A DNA stretch of 64,000 nucleotides from Acidovorax sp. YS12 (GTDB taxonomy: Bacteria > Pseudomonadota > Gammaproteobacteria > Burkholderiales > Burkholderiaceae_C). Position numbers and translations under genes: made by a program. Positions 55,005 through 64,000 of the stretch are shown here, in pieces. The notes beneath the pieces are model-generated. The model had not been told where the DNA came from. It was given only the letters and a program-made list of their open reading frames with translations, and did not search any database. Where the stretch lies: contig CP053915.1 in NCBI GenBank assembly GCA_021496925.1, positions 1,426,001 through 1,490,000 of the forward strand, written 5' to 3'. Positions within the stretch are counted from its first letter, which is position 1. Each line of letters starts with the position of its first letter.

Positions 55005-55007
55005 GGC

Positions 55008-57836
55008 TTACAGGGTCCGCGCGATTTCCTTGATCTCGAAGAGCTCCAGCACATCGCCTTCGCGGATGTCGTTGTAGTTCTTGAGCTTGATACCGCACTC
55101 GAAGCCTTCCTTGACTTCCTTGACGTCGTCCTTCATGCGGCGCACCGACTCGACCTCGCCCGTGTAGATGACGACGTTCTCGCGCAGCAGGCGGAAACGG
55201 CAGCCGCGCGTGACCTGGCCCGACGTGACGTACGAACCGGCCACTGTGCCAATCTTGGAGGCCACGAACACCGTGCGGATTTCGGCCGTGCCGAGGGCTT
55301 CCTCGCGCTGCTCGGGGGCCAGCATGCCGGACATGGCGGCCTTCAGATCATCGACCGCGTCGTAGATGATGTTGTAGTAGTTCAGCTGAACGTCGTTGGT
55401 CTCGGCCGCCTTGCGGGCATTGGCGTCGGCACGCACGTTGAAGCCGATGACCAGCGCCTTGGAGGCGATGGCCAGGTTCACGTCGCTTTCGCTGATGCCG
55501 CCCACGCCGGCGTACACCAGCTGCACGCGCACTTCGTCGGTCGAGAGCTTGAGCAGCGAGGCGGCCAGCGCCTCCTGCGAGCCCTGCACATCGGCCTTGA
55601 TGATGATGGGCAGGGTCTGCACCTCGCCCGCCTGCATCTCGGCGAAGACGTTCTCCAGCTTGGCGGCCTGTTGCTTGGCCAGCTTGGTGTTGCGGAACTT
55701 GCCCGCACGGTAGGTGGCGATTTCACGGGCGCGGCGCTCGTCGGACAGCACCATGAATTCGTCACCGGCCTGCGGTACTTCCGACAGGCCCTGGATTTCC
55801 ACGGGGATGGAAGGGCCAGCAGATTTCGTCGCCTTGCCGTTTTCGTCGTTCATGGCGCGCACGCGGCCATAGGTCTGGCCGGCCAGCACCACGTCGCCCA
55901 CCTTGAGCGTGCCGGACTGCACCAGCACCGTGGCCACGGGGCCGCGGCCCTTGTCGAGCTGGGCCTCGATCACCAGGCCCTTGGCCATGGCGTCCACCGG
56001 GGCCTTCAGCTCCAGCACCTCGGCCTGCAGCAGCACCTGCTCCAGCAGCTCGTCGATGCCCATGCCGGTCTTGCTGGAGACGGCCACGAAGGGCGAGTCG
56101 CCGCCATATTCTTCGGGCACCACCTCTTCGGCCACCAGCTCCTGCTTGACCTTCTCGGGATTGGCTTCGTGCTTGTCGGCCTTGGTGATGGCGACGACGA
56201 TGGGCACCTTGGCCGCCTTCGCGTGCTTGATGGCTTCGCGCGTCTGGGGCATCACGCCGTCGTCGGCCGCGCACACCAGGATGACGATGTCGGTCGCCTG
56301 GGCGCCGCGGGCACGCATGGCCGTGAAGGCCTCGTGGCCGGGGGTGTCGAGGAACGACACCACGCCGCGCGGCGTTTCCACATGGTAGGCGCCGATGTGC
56401 TGCGTAATGCCGCCGGCTTCGCCCACCGCCACCTTGGAGCGGCGGATGTAGTCCAGCAGCGAGGTCTTGCCGTGGTCCACGTGGCCCATGACAGTGACCA
56501 CGGGCGCACGCGGCAGCAGCTCGGCCTGCTGGTTCGACACTTCCTCGTCGGTGAAGGCCTCGGGGTCGTCCAGCGCAGCCACCACGGCCTTGTGGCCCAT
56601 TTCCTCGACCACGATCATGGCCGTATCCTGGTCCAGCGGCTGGTTGATGGTGACCATCTGCCCCATCTTCATCAGCGCCTTGATGACCTCGCTCGCCTTG
56701 ATGGCCATCTTGTGCGCCAGCTCAGCCACGGTGATGGTCTCGGGCACGTGCACTTCGATGATGCGCGCCTCGACCGGCGCGGCCTGCTGGTGCTGGCGCT
56801 CATCACGGTCATTGCCACGGCGGCCGCGCGGACCGCCGCGCCAGTTGTTGCGCCCCACGCCGCCACTGGTATCGCCGCGGGTCTTGATTTCCTTCTTCTT
56901 GGCGGTGTCGTTGGCCCAGCTCGAGGACAGCTTGGCGGACTTGACCTCCTTGCCGGCACCGCCAGGCGCCGCCGCCGGGGCACCGGCGCGTGCGCCAGCG
57001 CTGCCTGCTGCAGGCTTGTGCAGCGTGCCCTTCTTGGCGTCGGCCGCGGGCGCAGCGGCGGGCTTGGGCTCTTCCACCGGCTTCTTGGCCACCAGCACCT
57101 TCTTGGGCGCGGCCATCATGGCGCGAATGGCCTCGGCCTCCGCCAGGGCCTTGCGGCGGCGCTCGTCCAGATCCTTGGCACGCGCGGACTCCTCGGCCGC
57201 ACGGGCCTGGGACTCGGCTTCCGCCTTGGCGCGGGCCTCGGCCTGGGCCACGGCACGGGCCGAGGCGTCGGCAGCGGCTTGCTGCTGGGCTTCCTCGCGC
57301 GCGGCGTTGGCCTGTGCCTTTTTCTGCGCCTCCTGCGCAGCGTAGGCAGCAGCACGCTCCTCGGCCTCGCGCTCGCGGCGTTCGCGCTCCTCGCGTTCGC
57401 GGCGCTGCTCCACCAGCTCTTCTTCCTGGCGGCTGATCAGCTCGGCCTGGCGGCGCGCCTCTTCCTCGCGGCGCACCAGTTCCTGGTCCTCCTGGGACGG
57501 CGCGGCATGCATGGCAGCGCCAGAGGCCTCGGCGTCGGTCTCGTCACGCTTGATGAGGGTGCGCTTCTTGCGCACCTCCACCTGGATCGTGCGCGCCCGG
57601 CCCGTGGCATCGGCCTGCTTGATCTCGCTGGTGGACTTCTTGACCAGCGTGATCTTCTTGCGCTCGGCCGTGCCATGGCTGGCCTGCAGGTAGGCAAGCA
57701 GCTTCTGCTTGTCAGGCTCGGTCAGGGCGTCCTGCGACGAAGCCTTGGCCACCCCGGCGGCCTTGAGCTGCTCCAGGAGGGTTTCGGGCGATTTTTTGAG
57801 TTCAGCGGCAAACTCGGCGACAGTGTTCATCGACAT
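55008..57836 (-). CDS. infB: translation initiation factor IF-2
   Basis: 942 residues. A basic, highly charged N-terminal region (about 1-340) with Ala/Glu/Arg repeats is followed by the G domain (GHVDHGKTSL near residue 450, DTPGHEAF, TKADKHE) and domains II-IV binding fMet-tRNA. Two ATGs are possible (57836 and 57830); an AGGGAGGT ribosome binding site favours 57836. Confidence 0.96.
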   Translation of the reverse strand: MSMNTVAEFAAELKKSPETLLEQLKAAGVAKASSQDALTEPDKQKLLAYLQASHGTAERKKITLVKKSTSEIKQADATGRARTIQVEVRKKRTLIKRDETDAEASGAAMHAAPSQEDQELVRREEEARRQAELISRQEEELVEQRREREERERREREAEERAAAYAAQEAQKKAQANAAREEAQQQAAADASARAVAQAEARAKAEAESQARAAEESARAKDLDERRRKALAEAEAIRAMMAAPKKVLVAKKPVEEPKPAAAPAADAKKGTLHKPAAGSAGARAGAPAAAPGGAGKEVKSAKLSSSWANDTAKKKEIKTRGDTSGGVGRNNWRGGPRGRRGNDRDERQHQQAAPVEARIIEVHVPETITVAELAHKMAIKASEVIKALMKMGQMVTINQPLDQDTAMIVVEEMGHKAVVAALDDPEAFTDEEVSNQQAELLPRAPVVTVMGHVDHGKTSLLDYIRRSKVAVGEAGGITQHIGAYHVETPRGVVSFLDTPGHEAFTAMRARGAQATDIVILVCAADDGVMPQTREAIKHAKAAKVPIVVAITKADKHEANPEKVKQELVAEEVVPEEYGGDSPFVAVSSKTGMGIDELLEQVLLQAEVLELKAPVDAMAKGLVIEAQLDKGRGPVATVLVQSGTLKVGDVVLAGQTYGRVRAMNDENGKATKSAGPSIPVEIQGLSEVPQAGDEFMVLSDERRAREIATYRAGKFRNTKLAKQQAAKLENVFAEMQAGEVQTLPIIIKADVQGSQEALAASLLKLSTDEVRVQLVYAGVGGISESDVNLAIASKALVIGFNVRADANARKAAETNDVQLNYYNIIYDAVDDLKAAMSGMLAPEQREEALGTAEIRTVFVASKIGTVAGSYVTSGQVTRGCRFRLLRENVVIYTGEVESVRRMKDDVKEVKEGFECGIKLKNYNDIREGDVLELFEIKEIARTL

Positions 57837-57860
57837 ATTCGGTACGTACCTCCCTGACCT

Positions 57861-59345
57861 TTACTCTTGCCCCGTGAACCAGTGCTCGCGCGCCTTCAGG
57901 ATCAATGCCTTGGCGTCTTCAGCGGACTGGCCGGTCAGTTCGGTCAGCTCATCAATGGCCAGATCGGCCAGGTCGTCGCGCGTGTGCACGCCGCCCTCGG
58001 CCAGCTTGCCCAGCAAGTCTGGCGTCAGGCCTTCGAGGTCGCGCAGGTCCTGCGACGCGCTGCCCACGCTTTCCTCGCGGGCGATTTCCAGGGTGAGCAG
58101 CGCATCCTTGGCACGCGCGCGCAGCTCGTTGACGGTGTCCTCGTCGAAGCTCTCGATGTCGAGCATCTCCTGGATCGGCACATAGGCCACTTCCTCCAGG
58201 CTCTCGAAGCCTTCGGCGATCAGGATGTCGGCGATTTCCTCGTCCACATCGAGCTTTTCCATGAACAGCTTGCGCGTGGCGCTGGTTTCCTCGGCCTGCT
58301 TCTGCGCCGACTCGGCCGCGTCCATGATGTTGATCTTCCAGCCCGTGAGGTCGGAAGCCAGGCGCACGTTCTGCCCGCCGCGGCCGATGGCGATGGCAAG
58401 GTTTTCCTCGTCCACCACCACGTCCATGGCGTGCTTTTCCTCATCGACCACGATGGACTGCACGTTGGCAGGCGCCAGCGCGCCGATGACGAACTGCGCT
58501 GGATCGTCGCTCCACAGCACGATGTCCACGCGTTCGCCCGCGAGCTCATTGGTCACGGCATTCACGCGCGTGCCACGCACGCCGACGCAGGTGCCGATCG
58601 GGTCCACGCGCTTGTCATGGCTCAGCACGGCGATCTTGGCGCGGCTGCCAGGGTCGCGCGCGCAGCTCTTGATTTCCAGCAAGCCCTGCTCGATTTCGGG
58701 GACTTCGTTGCGGAACAGCTCGATCATGAACTCGGGCGCCGCACGCGACAGGATGATGGGCGCGCCGCGCAGCGTCAGGTCCACCTCCATGATCATGGCG
58801 CGCACGCGGTCGCCGTTGCGCAGGTTTTCCTTCGGGATCATCTCGGAACGGCGCAGGCGGCCTTCCACGCGGCCGGACTCGACGATGATGTCGCCCTTGT
58901 CCATGCGCTTGACGGTGCCGGTGAAGATGCGCTCGCCACGGCTCATGAAGTCGTTGAGCAGCATCTCGCGCTCGGCGTCGCGAATCTTCTGCAGGATGAC
59001 CTGCTTGGCGGCCATGGCACCGATGCGGCCGATGGGCAGCGACTCAATGGTTTCCTCGATGTACTCGCCTACCTGGATGCCTTCGACACGCTCTTGCGCA
59101 TCCATCAGCAGTTCCTCGGCATCGGGATTCTGCAGGCCGGCATCGTCGGGCACGACCAGCCAGCGGCGGAAAGTCTCGTAGTTGCCGCTGTCGCGGTCGA
59201 TGGACACGCGAATGTCCACCTCGCCCTCGTACAGCTTCTTGGTGGCTTGGGCCAGGGCCAGCTCCACCGCCCCGAAAACCACGTCGCGCTCGACGTTCTT
59301 CTCGCGCGAAATGGCCTCGACCAGCATCAACAGTTCGCGATTCAT
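57861..59345 (-). CDS. nusA: transcription termination/antitermination protein NusA
   Basis: 494 residues: N-terminal RNA polymerase-binding domain, S1 domain (RIFTGTVKRMDKGDIIVESG), KH domains (about 190-345, including the GVRGTRVNAVTNELAGERVD and IGRGGQNVRLASDLTGW segments), and two acidic C-terminal repeats (GFESLEEVAYVPIQEML, ELTGQSAEDAK). Precedes infB. The operon leader contains a promoter-proximal terminator. Confidence 0.96.
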   Translation of the reverse strand: MNRELLMLVEAISREKNVERDVVFGAVELALAQATKKLYEGEVDIRVSIDRDSGNYETFRRWLVVPDDAGLQNPDAEELLMDAQERVEGIQVGEYIEETIESLPIGRIGAMAAKQVILQKIRDAEREMLLNDFMSRGERIFTGTVKRMDKGDIIVESGRVEGRLRRSEMIPKENLRNGDRVRAMIMEVDLTLRGAPIILSRAAPEFMIELFRNEVPEIEQGLLEIKSCARDPGSRAKIAVLSHDKRVDPIGTCVGVRGTRVNAVTNELAGERVDIVLWSDDPAQFVIGALAPANVQSIVVDEEKHAMDVVVDEENLAIAIGRGGQNVRLASDLTGWKINIMDAAESAQKQAEETSATRKLFMEKLDVDEEIADILIAEGFESLEEVAYVPIQEMLDIESFDEDTVNELRARAKDALLTLEIAREESVGSASQDLRDLEGLTPDLLGKLAEGGVHTRDDLADLAIDELTELTGQSAEDAKALILKAREHWFTGQE

Positions 59346-59419
59346 GCGACGACTCTCCTATTTTTCCAATCACCCGGGCGCCAGCCGCACCCAGCCGATC
59401 ACCCCATGCTTTTTGACGA

Positions 59420-60010
59420 CTAGCCCTGCGCCGGCGCCTTCTTGGCGCCGCGCCCCTTGAAATCGACGATGGGCGCGAGGCGCGCCTCGCGCAGCTCATC
59501 GAGCGTGAAGCCCAGCACCTGCAGCGGCGCGGGCACACGCTTCTTGCTGACCTTCTGTCCCGGCTTCAGGGGAGGCTCGTCACTCCAGACGATCTGCCAG
59601 CCCCCGGCCTCGGCACGGGAGAGCTGGCCACGAAATTTCTTGCGGTTGGCGCTGACCTGGCCCGCGGCAGCAGCCCCCATGGGGGCCTTCAGCGTGATGT
59701 CGATCACTTCGCCGGTGAAGCGCTCGAAATCCAGCGTGTTGCGCAGCGGCCGGTCGATCCCCGGGGAAGAGACCTCCAGGCGCTTGTAATCGACACCATC
59801 GACCTCCAGGGCGAATTGCAGCTGGCGCGTGACCTTTTCGCAGTCCTCGACGGTAACGAACTGCTCCGGCAACGGCTGCGCGCCTTCCACGGGCGGCTGC
59901 CAGGGCCAATCGATGGTAATGCGCAGCAAGCCCCCGGCGGAACGCTCTATTTCCACCAGGTCGTAGCCCAGTCCGGTCACGGTTTGTTCAACGATTTGCT
60001 GCAATGCCAC
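59420..60010 (-). CDS. rimP: ribosome maturation factor RimP
   Basis: 196 residues from a GTG at 60010 (VALQQIVEQTVTGLGYDLVE as read). Core strands are RITIDW, EDCEKVTRQLQFALE, YKRLEVSSPGIDRPLRNTLD, and DFKGRGAKK at the end. RimP helps assemble the 30S subunit. The frame is open upstream but that part overlaps the leader and terminator. Confidence 0.92.
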   Translation of the reverse strand: MALQQIVEQTVTGLGYDLVEIERSAGGLLRITIDWPWQPPVEGAQPLPEQFVTVEDCEKVTRQLQFALEVDGVDYKRLEVSSPGIDRPLRNTLDFERFTGEVIDITLKAPMGAAAAGQVSANRKKFRGQLSRAEAGGWQIVWSDEPPLKPGQKVSKKRVPAPLQVLGFTLDELREARLAPIVDFKGRGAKKAPAQG

Positions 60011-60112
60011 GGGTTCGGTTCGATCCTGCCAATACGAAAAACCCGACAGCCACCCGAACCCTGGTTCTCTCCCCTGGTTCCGGCAGCTTCGAGCTCCACA
60101 ATCCATTCGACC

Positions 60113-60144
60113 AAAAAAAACGGGCGGTTGGTACCCGCCCGTTT
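60113..60144 (-). terminator. terminator in the leader of the rimP-nusA operon
   Basis: On the minus strand AAACGGGCGG, a seven-base loop and CCGCCCGTTTTTTTT form a strong intrinsic terminator (arms at 60120-60127 and 60135-60142, T-run at 60113-60120). It lies about 15 bases after the expected transcription start and 100 before rimP, so most transcripts would end here unless read-through occurs. Confidence 0.8.
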
Positions 60145-60159
60145 GGTCGTGAGACTCGC

Positions 60160-60188
60160 ATTGTATCCTTTTGCGCCCTCTTTGGCAA
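60160..60188 (-). promoter_or_regulatory. promoter of the rimP-nusA-infB operon
   Basis: Minus-strand TTGCCA (60183-60188) and TACAAT (60160-60165) are separated by exactly 17 bases, a good sigma-70 promoter. Transcription would run into the leader terminator within about 15 bases. Confidence 0.75.
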
Positions 60189-60209
60189 AGACCGGCGCCC
60201 ATCCGCCCC

Positions 60210-60581
60210 TTATTCACGCGCGGCGCGCAGACGCAGCCACAGCGCCTGCGCCTCGGCGGACGCGCCCTCCGAACCGGATGCGCCGCGCTGCAGATTGGCC
60301 AGCAGCCGCTCCAGCACGCCCGCCTGGGGCAGCAGCGGACCGAAAAAATGCGCCTGCCGCGCATCGGCGATCAGGAGCGTGGGAAAGGTTTCGACATCGA
60401 CATCGTCCACCAGCGCTTCTTCGTCCTCCACGTCCACCCAGTCGAAACGCACCTGCGGATGCGCCACGGCCAGCGCGTCGAACACGGACCGGTACTCGCG
60501 GCAGACGCCGCACCAGCCCGCGCACAGGCACACGACCCGCCAGGCGGCGGGCGTGGGGGATGCAGCGGTGTCGAGCGTCAT
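60210..60581 (-). CDS. thioredoxin-family protein
   Basis: 123 residues with a thioredoxin fold. The active site is CAGWCGVCREY (CxxC near residues 24-27, WCGVC). The conserved cis-proline region is FPTLLIAD near 66-73. There is no signal peptide, so it is cytoplasmic. Probably a thiol reductase; its partner is unknown. Convergent to none; it lies upstream of the rimP promoter on the same strand. Confidence 0.85.
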   Translation of the reverse strand: MTLDTAASPTPAAWRVVCLCAGWCGVCREYRSVFDALAVAHPQVRFDWVDVEDEEALVDDVDVETFPTLLIADARQAHFFGPLLPQAGVLERLLANLQRGASGSEGASAEAQALWLRLRAARE

Positions 60582-60667
60582 TCGGAACTCCTGCGGGCTT
60601 CAGCCAAAGACCGCGATGGTAGCGCCGCCGGAACCCGAAGCGCGGGCAATGCACGTCCGCATTGATT

Positions 60668-60690
60668 GCAATCAATTCTCATTATCAAAA
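60668..60690 (+). promoter_or_regulatory. Fur box before the TonB-dependent receptor
   Basis: GCAATCAATTCTCATTATCAA is a close match to the Fur consensus, about 90 bases upstream of the receptor ATG at 60777. Confidence 0.7.
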
Positions 60691-60776
60691 CACCATGTAA
60701 CATGCATTTCTTTCGTGCCTCCCCAGCCTTTCGCCAGGTACAGGCCTCAGCTTGTCTCTCGACGAAAGGAACCGTC

Positions 60777-62792
60777 ATGTCTCAACTGGGCCGCGCCCTC
60801 ATGCTCGGCGCGGGATTCTGCGCAGCCGCCGCCACCGCACCCGCCCTCGCGCAAACCGAAGTCAAGGAGCTCGACACGGTCACCGTCATCGGCACCGGCC
60901 TGCCGACCGAGGTGATGCGCAGTCCCGCCTCGATCACGGTGATCTCGGGCGAAGCCATCGAACAGACCGCGCCGGTGTCCATCGCCACCTTGCTGCGCGA
61001 CGTGCCGGGCGTGCAGATCTCGGAGGAAGGCATCGAGCGCATCGCCATCCGGGGCGAATCGGCGCGGCGCGTGGCCATCCTGATCGACGGACAGAAGCTG
61101 ACCGACCACACCAACTACGGCCAGCCCGTGCTGGTGGATCCGACGACGATCGAGCGCATCGAGATCGTGCGCGGCTCGTCCTCAGTGGTCTCGGGCAGCA
61201 GCGCCATCGGCGGGGTGATCAACATCGTCACCAAGACGGGTGCCGCCAAACCCTTCAGCCTCAGCGCCACGGCGGGCTACCTGTCGGCCACGCGCGGCCA
61301 CCGCGCCTCGGCCACGGCGGCGGGCACCGTCAACGCGGGGCCGGGCGCGCTGGACTACAACCTCAGCGCAGGCCGCATGAAGCAGGGCGACCGCCGCACG
61401 CCCGAAGGCACGCTGGCGCCCTCCGACGTGGAAGACCGCAACGTCTCGGGCCACCTGGGCTACCGGCTCGGCCAGCATTACTTCGGCGTCAAGGCCCAGG
61501 CCTACGACCTGGCGGCCAATGTGTACGTGGGCCAGCCGGGCTTCCTCATCGCGCTGCCGCACCGCGACCTGCGCAAGGTCTCGCTGTTCTACGAAGGCAC
61601 GCAGCTGACGCCATGGCTGACCAAGCTCGGCGTCAACCTGTACCGCCAGACCATCGACCGCGATTTCCGCAACGACGTCAGCACCGCCGCCGGCCCGATG
61701 AAGATCCGCGTGCTGTCCACGTCCATCGACAAGCAGACCACCAGCGGCCTGACCATGCGCGCGGAGATGAAGTTCTCGCCCGGCAGCCGCACCGTGGCGG
61801 GCGTCGAATGGGAGGACGACGGCCTGGCCGCCGACAAGGCGACGGACACCACGCGCACCCCGCCGGGCACCACCACGACCTCGCTGCGCTACGACGACGC
61901 CAAGACGCGCACGCTGTCGGTGTTCGGCCAGCACGAGATCGCACTGAACGACACCCTGACCGCCACCCTGGGCGCGCGCGGCTCGCGCGTGCGCTCGGAC
62001 CTGCGCGAATCCGCCACCAACGGCAAGGCCAACGCGACCAAGGACGGCTCCGACAGCCAGTTCCTGGGTTCAGCCGGCCTGGTGTGGACGCCTTCCAGCC
62101 GCCTGGCGCTGCGCGCCAACGTCTCGCAGGGCTACATCTACCCGACGCTGGGCCAGCTTTTCCTGACCACCACCGGCGGCGGCACCACGCTGACCGGCAA
62201 CCCCGACCTGAAGCCCGAGACATCGACCACCTACGAACTGGGCGCGCGCTACGCGGCCGACGGCACGGTGCTGGACGCCACGCTGTTCCACGCCCGCTCG
62301 AAGGACTACATCGCCACCGTGTCCTCCGGCACCACGGGCACGTACCAGAACGTCGATGCCGCGCACAGCTCGGGCCTGGAGCTGTACGCCGAGCACGCGC
62401 TCGGCGCATGGGGCCTGACGCCGTACACCTCGTTCGCCGCCATGCGCCGCCAGCTGCGCTACGGCAATGGCTACAACACGTATGACGGCGGCTCGCCCAC
62501 GTTCTCCGGCAAGCTCGGGCTGCGCAAGGACTGGCGCTGGGACCACATCACGGGCAGCGTGGACCTGTTCGTGCGCGGCGAAAGCAAGGTCGAGCTGCGT
62601 GGCGACACCGGCACGCTGGCCGGTTCGGCCGCCGGCTACGGCACGCTCAACCTGCGCGCCCATGCGGACTTCGGCGCCGGCCTGGGCATGGTGGCCGAGC
62701 TCAACAACCTGACCGACCGCCGCTACGCCCCGTATGGACAGATGCCGGGCGCGGAGCGCTCGCTGAACCTGTTCGTGACCAAGAAGTTCTGA
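60777..62792 (+). CDS. TonB-dependent outer-membrane receptor
   Basis: 671 residues with an AAAGGA ribosome binding site and a signal peptide ending APALAQ. A TonB box-like TVTVIG follows (about residue 37), then the plug domain (PASITVISGEAIEQ, LLRDVPGVQI, IERIEIVRGSSSVVSG), and a 22-strand barrel with the C-terminal NLFVTKKF phenylalanine. Length and the short plug point to a CirA/BtuB-like siderophore, haem or metal receptor; substrate not determined. Behind a Fur box and near no siderophore genes. Confidence 0.88.
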   Translation: MSQLGRALMLGAGFCAAAATAPALAQTEVKELDTVTVIGTGLPTEVMRSPASITVISGEAIEQTAPVSIATLLRDVPGVQISEEGIERIAIRGESARRVAILIDGQKLTDHTNYGQPVLVDPTTIERIEIVRGSSSVVSGSSAIGGVINIVTKTGAAKPFSLSATAGYLSATRGHRASATAAGTVNAGPGALDYNLSAGRMKQGDRRTPEGTLAPSDVEDRNVSGHLGYRLGQHYFGVKAQAYDLAANVYVGQPGFLIALPHRDLRKVSLFYEGTQLTPWLTKLGVNLYRQTIDRDFRNDVSTAAGPMKIRVLSTSIDKQTTSGLTMRAEMKFSPGSRTVAGVEWEDDGLAADKATDTTRTPPGTTTTSLRYDDAKTRTLSVFGQHEIALNDTLTATLGARGSRVRSDLRESATNGKANATKDGSDSQFLGSAGLVWTPSSRLALRANVSQGYIYPTLGQLFLTTTGGGTTLTGNPDLKPETSTTYELGARYAADGTVLDATLFHARSKDYIATVSSGTTGTYQNVDAAHSSGLELYAEHALGAWGLTPYTSFAAMRRQLRYGNGYNTYDGGSPTFSGKLGLRKDWRWDHITGSVDLFVRGESKVELRGDTGTLAGSAAGYGTLNLRAHADFGAGLGMVAELNNLTDRRYAPYGQMPGAERSLNLFVTKKF

Positions 62793-62829
62793 GCAGGCCT
62801 GCCGCCATCCCGGAAAGCGCTTGCCCGGA

Positions 62830-62863
62830 AAACAAAACCGCCCCAGGGCGGTTTTGTTTTTTC
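62830..62863. terminator. bidirectional terminator after the receptor gene
   Basis: CAAAACCGCCC/GGGCGGTTTTG stem with a T-run on the plus side and T-rich sequence on the minus side. Confidence 0.85.
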
Positions 62864-62883
62864 ACAGAAGGCAAGATGCCCCG

Positions 62884-64000
62884 TCAGGCCGATGCCACTT
62901 CAATGCCCTTGAACTCCCCGCTGGCAATGCGCTTGCTCCATTCCGCCGGGCCGGTGATGTGGGCGCTGGTGCCGCCCGCGTCCACGGCCACGGTGACGGG
63001 CATGTCCACCACGTCGAACTCGTAGATGGCTTCCATGCCCAGGTCCTCGAAGCCGACGACCTTGGCCTGCTTGATGGCCTTGCTGACCAGGTAGGCGGCG
63101 CCGCCCACGGCCATGAGGTAAGCGCTCTTGTGGTTCTTGATGCTCTCGATGGCCACGGGGCCGCGCTCGGCCTTGCCGATCATGGCGATGAGGCCGGTTC
63201 TCTCCAGCATCATGTCGGTGAACTTGTCCATGCGCGTGGCGGTGGTGGGGCCGGCGGGGCCCACAGCCTCATCGCCCACGGGATCCACGGGGCCCACGTA
63301 GTAGATGACGCGGTTGGTGAAGTCCACGGGCAGCTTCTCACCCTTGGCCAGCATGTCCTGGATGCGCTTGTGCGCGGCGTCGCGGCCGGTGAGCATCTTG
63401 CCGTTCAGCAGCAGCGTGTCGCCGGGCTTCCAGCTCGCCACCTCTTCCTTGGTCAGCGTATTCAGATCGACGCGCTTGGACTTGTTGTAGTCGGGCTCCC
63501 AGTCGATCTTGGGCCACAGGTCCAGGCTGGGCGCCTCCAGGTACACGGGGCCGCTGCCGTCCAGCACGAAGTGCGCGTGGCGCGTGGCGGCGCAGTTGGG
63601 GATCATGGCCACGGGCTTGCTGGCCGCGTGCGTGGGATACATCTTGATCTTGATGTCCAGCACGGTAGCGAGGCCGCCCAGGCCCTGCGCGCCGATGCCC
63701 AGCGCGTTGACCTTCTCGTACAGCTCCAGGCGCAGCTCTTCCACCTGGTCCAGCTTCTCGCCGCGCGCGGCCTTGGCCTGCAGCGCGTACATGTCCAGGT
63801 CTTCCATCAGGCTTTCCTTGGCCAGCAGCACGGCCTTCTCCGCCGTGCCGCCGATGCCGATGCCCAGCATGCCGGGCGGGCACCAGCCCGCACCCATCGT
63901 GGGCACGGTCTTGAGCACCCAGTCCACCAGGTTGTCGCTGGGATTCATCATGACCATCTTGGACTTGTTCTCGCTGCCGCCGCCCTTGGCGGCCACGGTC
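62884..64000 (-). CDS. class I fumarate hydratase, C-terminal part
   Basis: At least 370 residues, reading from beyond the right edge (no start in the window). Motifs are those of the iron-sulfur fumarases: GAGWCPPGMLGIGIGGTAEK and PNCAATRHAHF, with cysteines consistent with cluster ligands, GDEAVGPAGPTTATRMDKFT, and the C-terminal swivelling domain (GGAAYLVSKAIKQAKVVGF, DAGGTSAHITGPAEW). It interconverts fumarate and malate in the citric acid cycle. Confidence 0.94.
   Translation of the reverse strand, partial: TVAAKGGGSENKSKMVMMNPSDNLVDWVLKTVPTMGAGWCPPGMLGIGIGGTAEKAVLLAKESLMEDLDMYALQAKAARGEKLDQVEELRLELYEKVNALGIGAQGLGGLATVLDIKIKMYPTHAASKPVAMIPNCAATRHAHFVLDGSGPVYLEAPSLDLWPKIDWEPDYNKSKRVDLNTLTKEEVASWKPGDTLLLNGKMLTGRDAAHKRIQDMLAKGEKLPVDFTNRVIYYVGPVDPVGDEAVGPAGPTTATRMDKFTDMMLERTGLIAMIGKAERGPVAIESIKNHKSAYLMAVGGAAYLVSKAIKQAKVVGFEDLGMEAIYEFDVVDMPVTVAVDAGGTSAHITGPAEWSKRIASGEFKGIEVASA

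Overview
The window is GC-rich DNA from a betaproteobacterium of the order Burkholderiales, most probably a member of the Comamonadaceae (Acidovorax-like). The evidence is the gene order of the housekeeping clusters (infC-rpmI-rplT-pheS-pheT-ihfA-merR-tRNA-Pro; rimP-nusA-infB-rbfA-truB-typA), the protein sequences, and a dispersed palindromic repeat with a TTTGATAGCTG...GCGCTTG core, which I associate with that family. No organism name can be read from the sequence itself.

Layout. 1-347: start of a Crp/Fnr-type regulator that runs off the left edge, with a Fur-box-like site in front. 438-11751: a twelve-gene type II secretion (T2SS) operon on the minus strand in the order gspG-H-I-J-K-L-M-N-N-D-E-F, with gspN present twice in tandem. 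gspC (12110) and a rhombosortase-like intramembrane protease (12570) are transcribed divergently. 13319-33300: an accessory island. Its left part is the distal end of a PFGI-1/ICEclc-type conjugative element (TIGR03757, TIGR03756 and TIGR03755 families, TraG-N, DUF3742, a RES/Xre-type toxin-antitoxin pair, a MobH-type relaxase), without the rest of the transfer genes and without an integrase. Its right part holds a two-gene methyltransferase plus PD-(D/E)xK-like pair, an IS66 element with intact ends and an 8-bp target duplication but a frameshifted transposase, and a Gabija-like OLD nuclease/UvrD helicase pair.

33302-35585: a divergent Fur paralogue, a candidate Fur-controlled small RNA, an HU protein, a DUF2789 protein, tRNA-Pro(GGG) and a MerR regulator. 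35675-44744: ihfA, pheT, pheS, rplT, rpmI, infC, thrS and aceA, all on the minus strand. thrS is preceded by a threonine-rich leader peptide and an intrinsic terminator, which looks like ribosome-mediated attenuation. 45062-47053: an EamA transporter, an RraA-family protein and a SWIB-domain protein. 47268-49830: an iron-uptake cluster, bfd-tonB-exbB-exbD-hemP, followed by a second copy of the small-RNA-like element and a TerC/CBS/CorC membrane protein. 51796-60010: typA, truB, rbfA, infB, nusA and rimP (minus strand), the operon starting with a promoter followed at once by an intrinsic terminator. 60210-62792: a thioredoxin-fold protein and a TonB-dependent receptor behind a Fur box. 62884-64000: class I fumarase, truncated by the right edge.

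How it fits together. Iron control recurs across the window (Fur-like sites before the Crp-type gene, possibly the T2SS operon, the small RNA, bfd, hemP and the TonB-dependent receptor). The TonB/ExbB/ExbD motor, HemP, Bfd and the receptor form one uptake theme. The T2SS and rhombosortase form an export and surface-sorting theme. The island adds anti-phage genes. The most interesting candidates are the pair of Fur-associated small-RNA-like elements (33751-33879 and 49831-49926), the thrS attenuator, the rimP-nusA leader terminator and the methyltransferase/nuclease pair.
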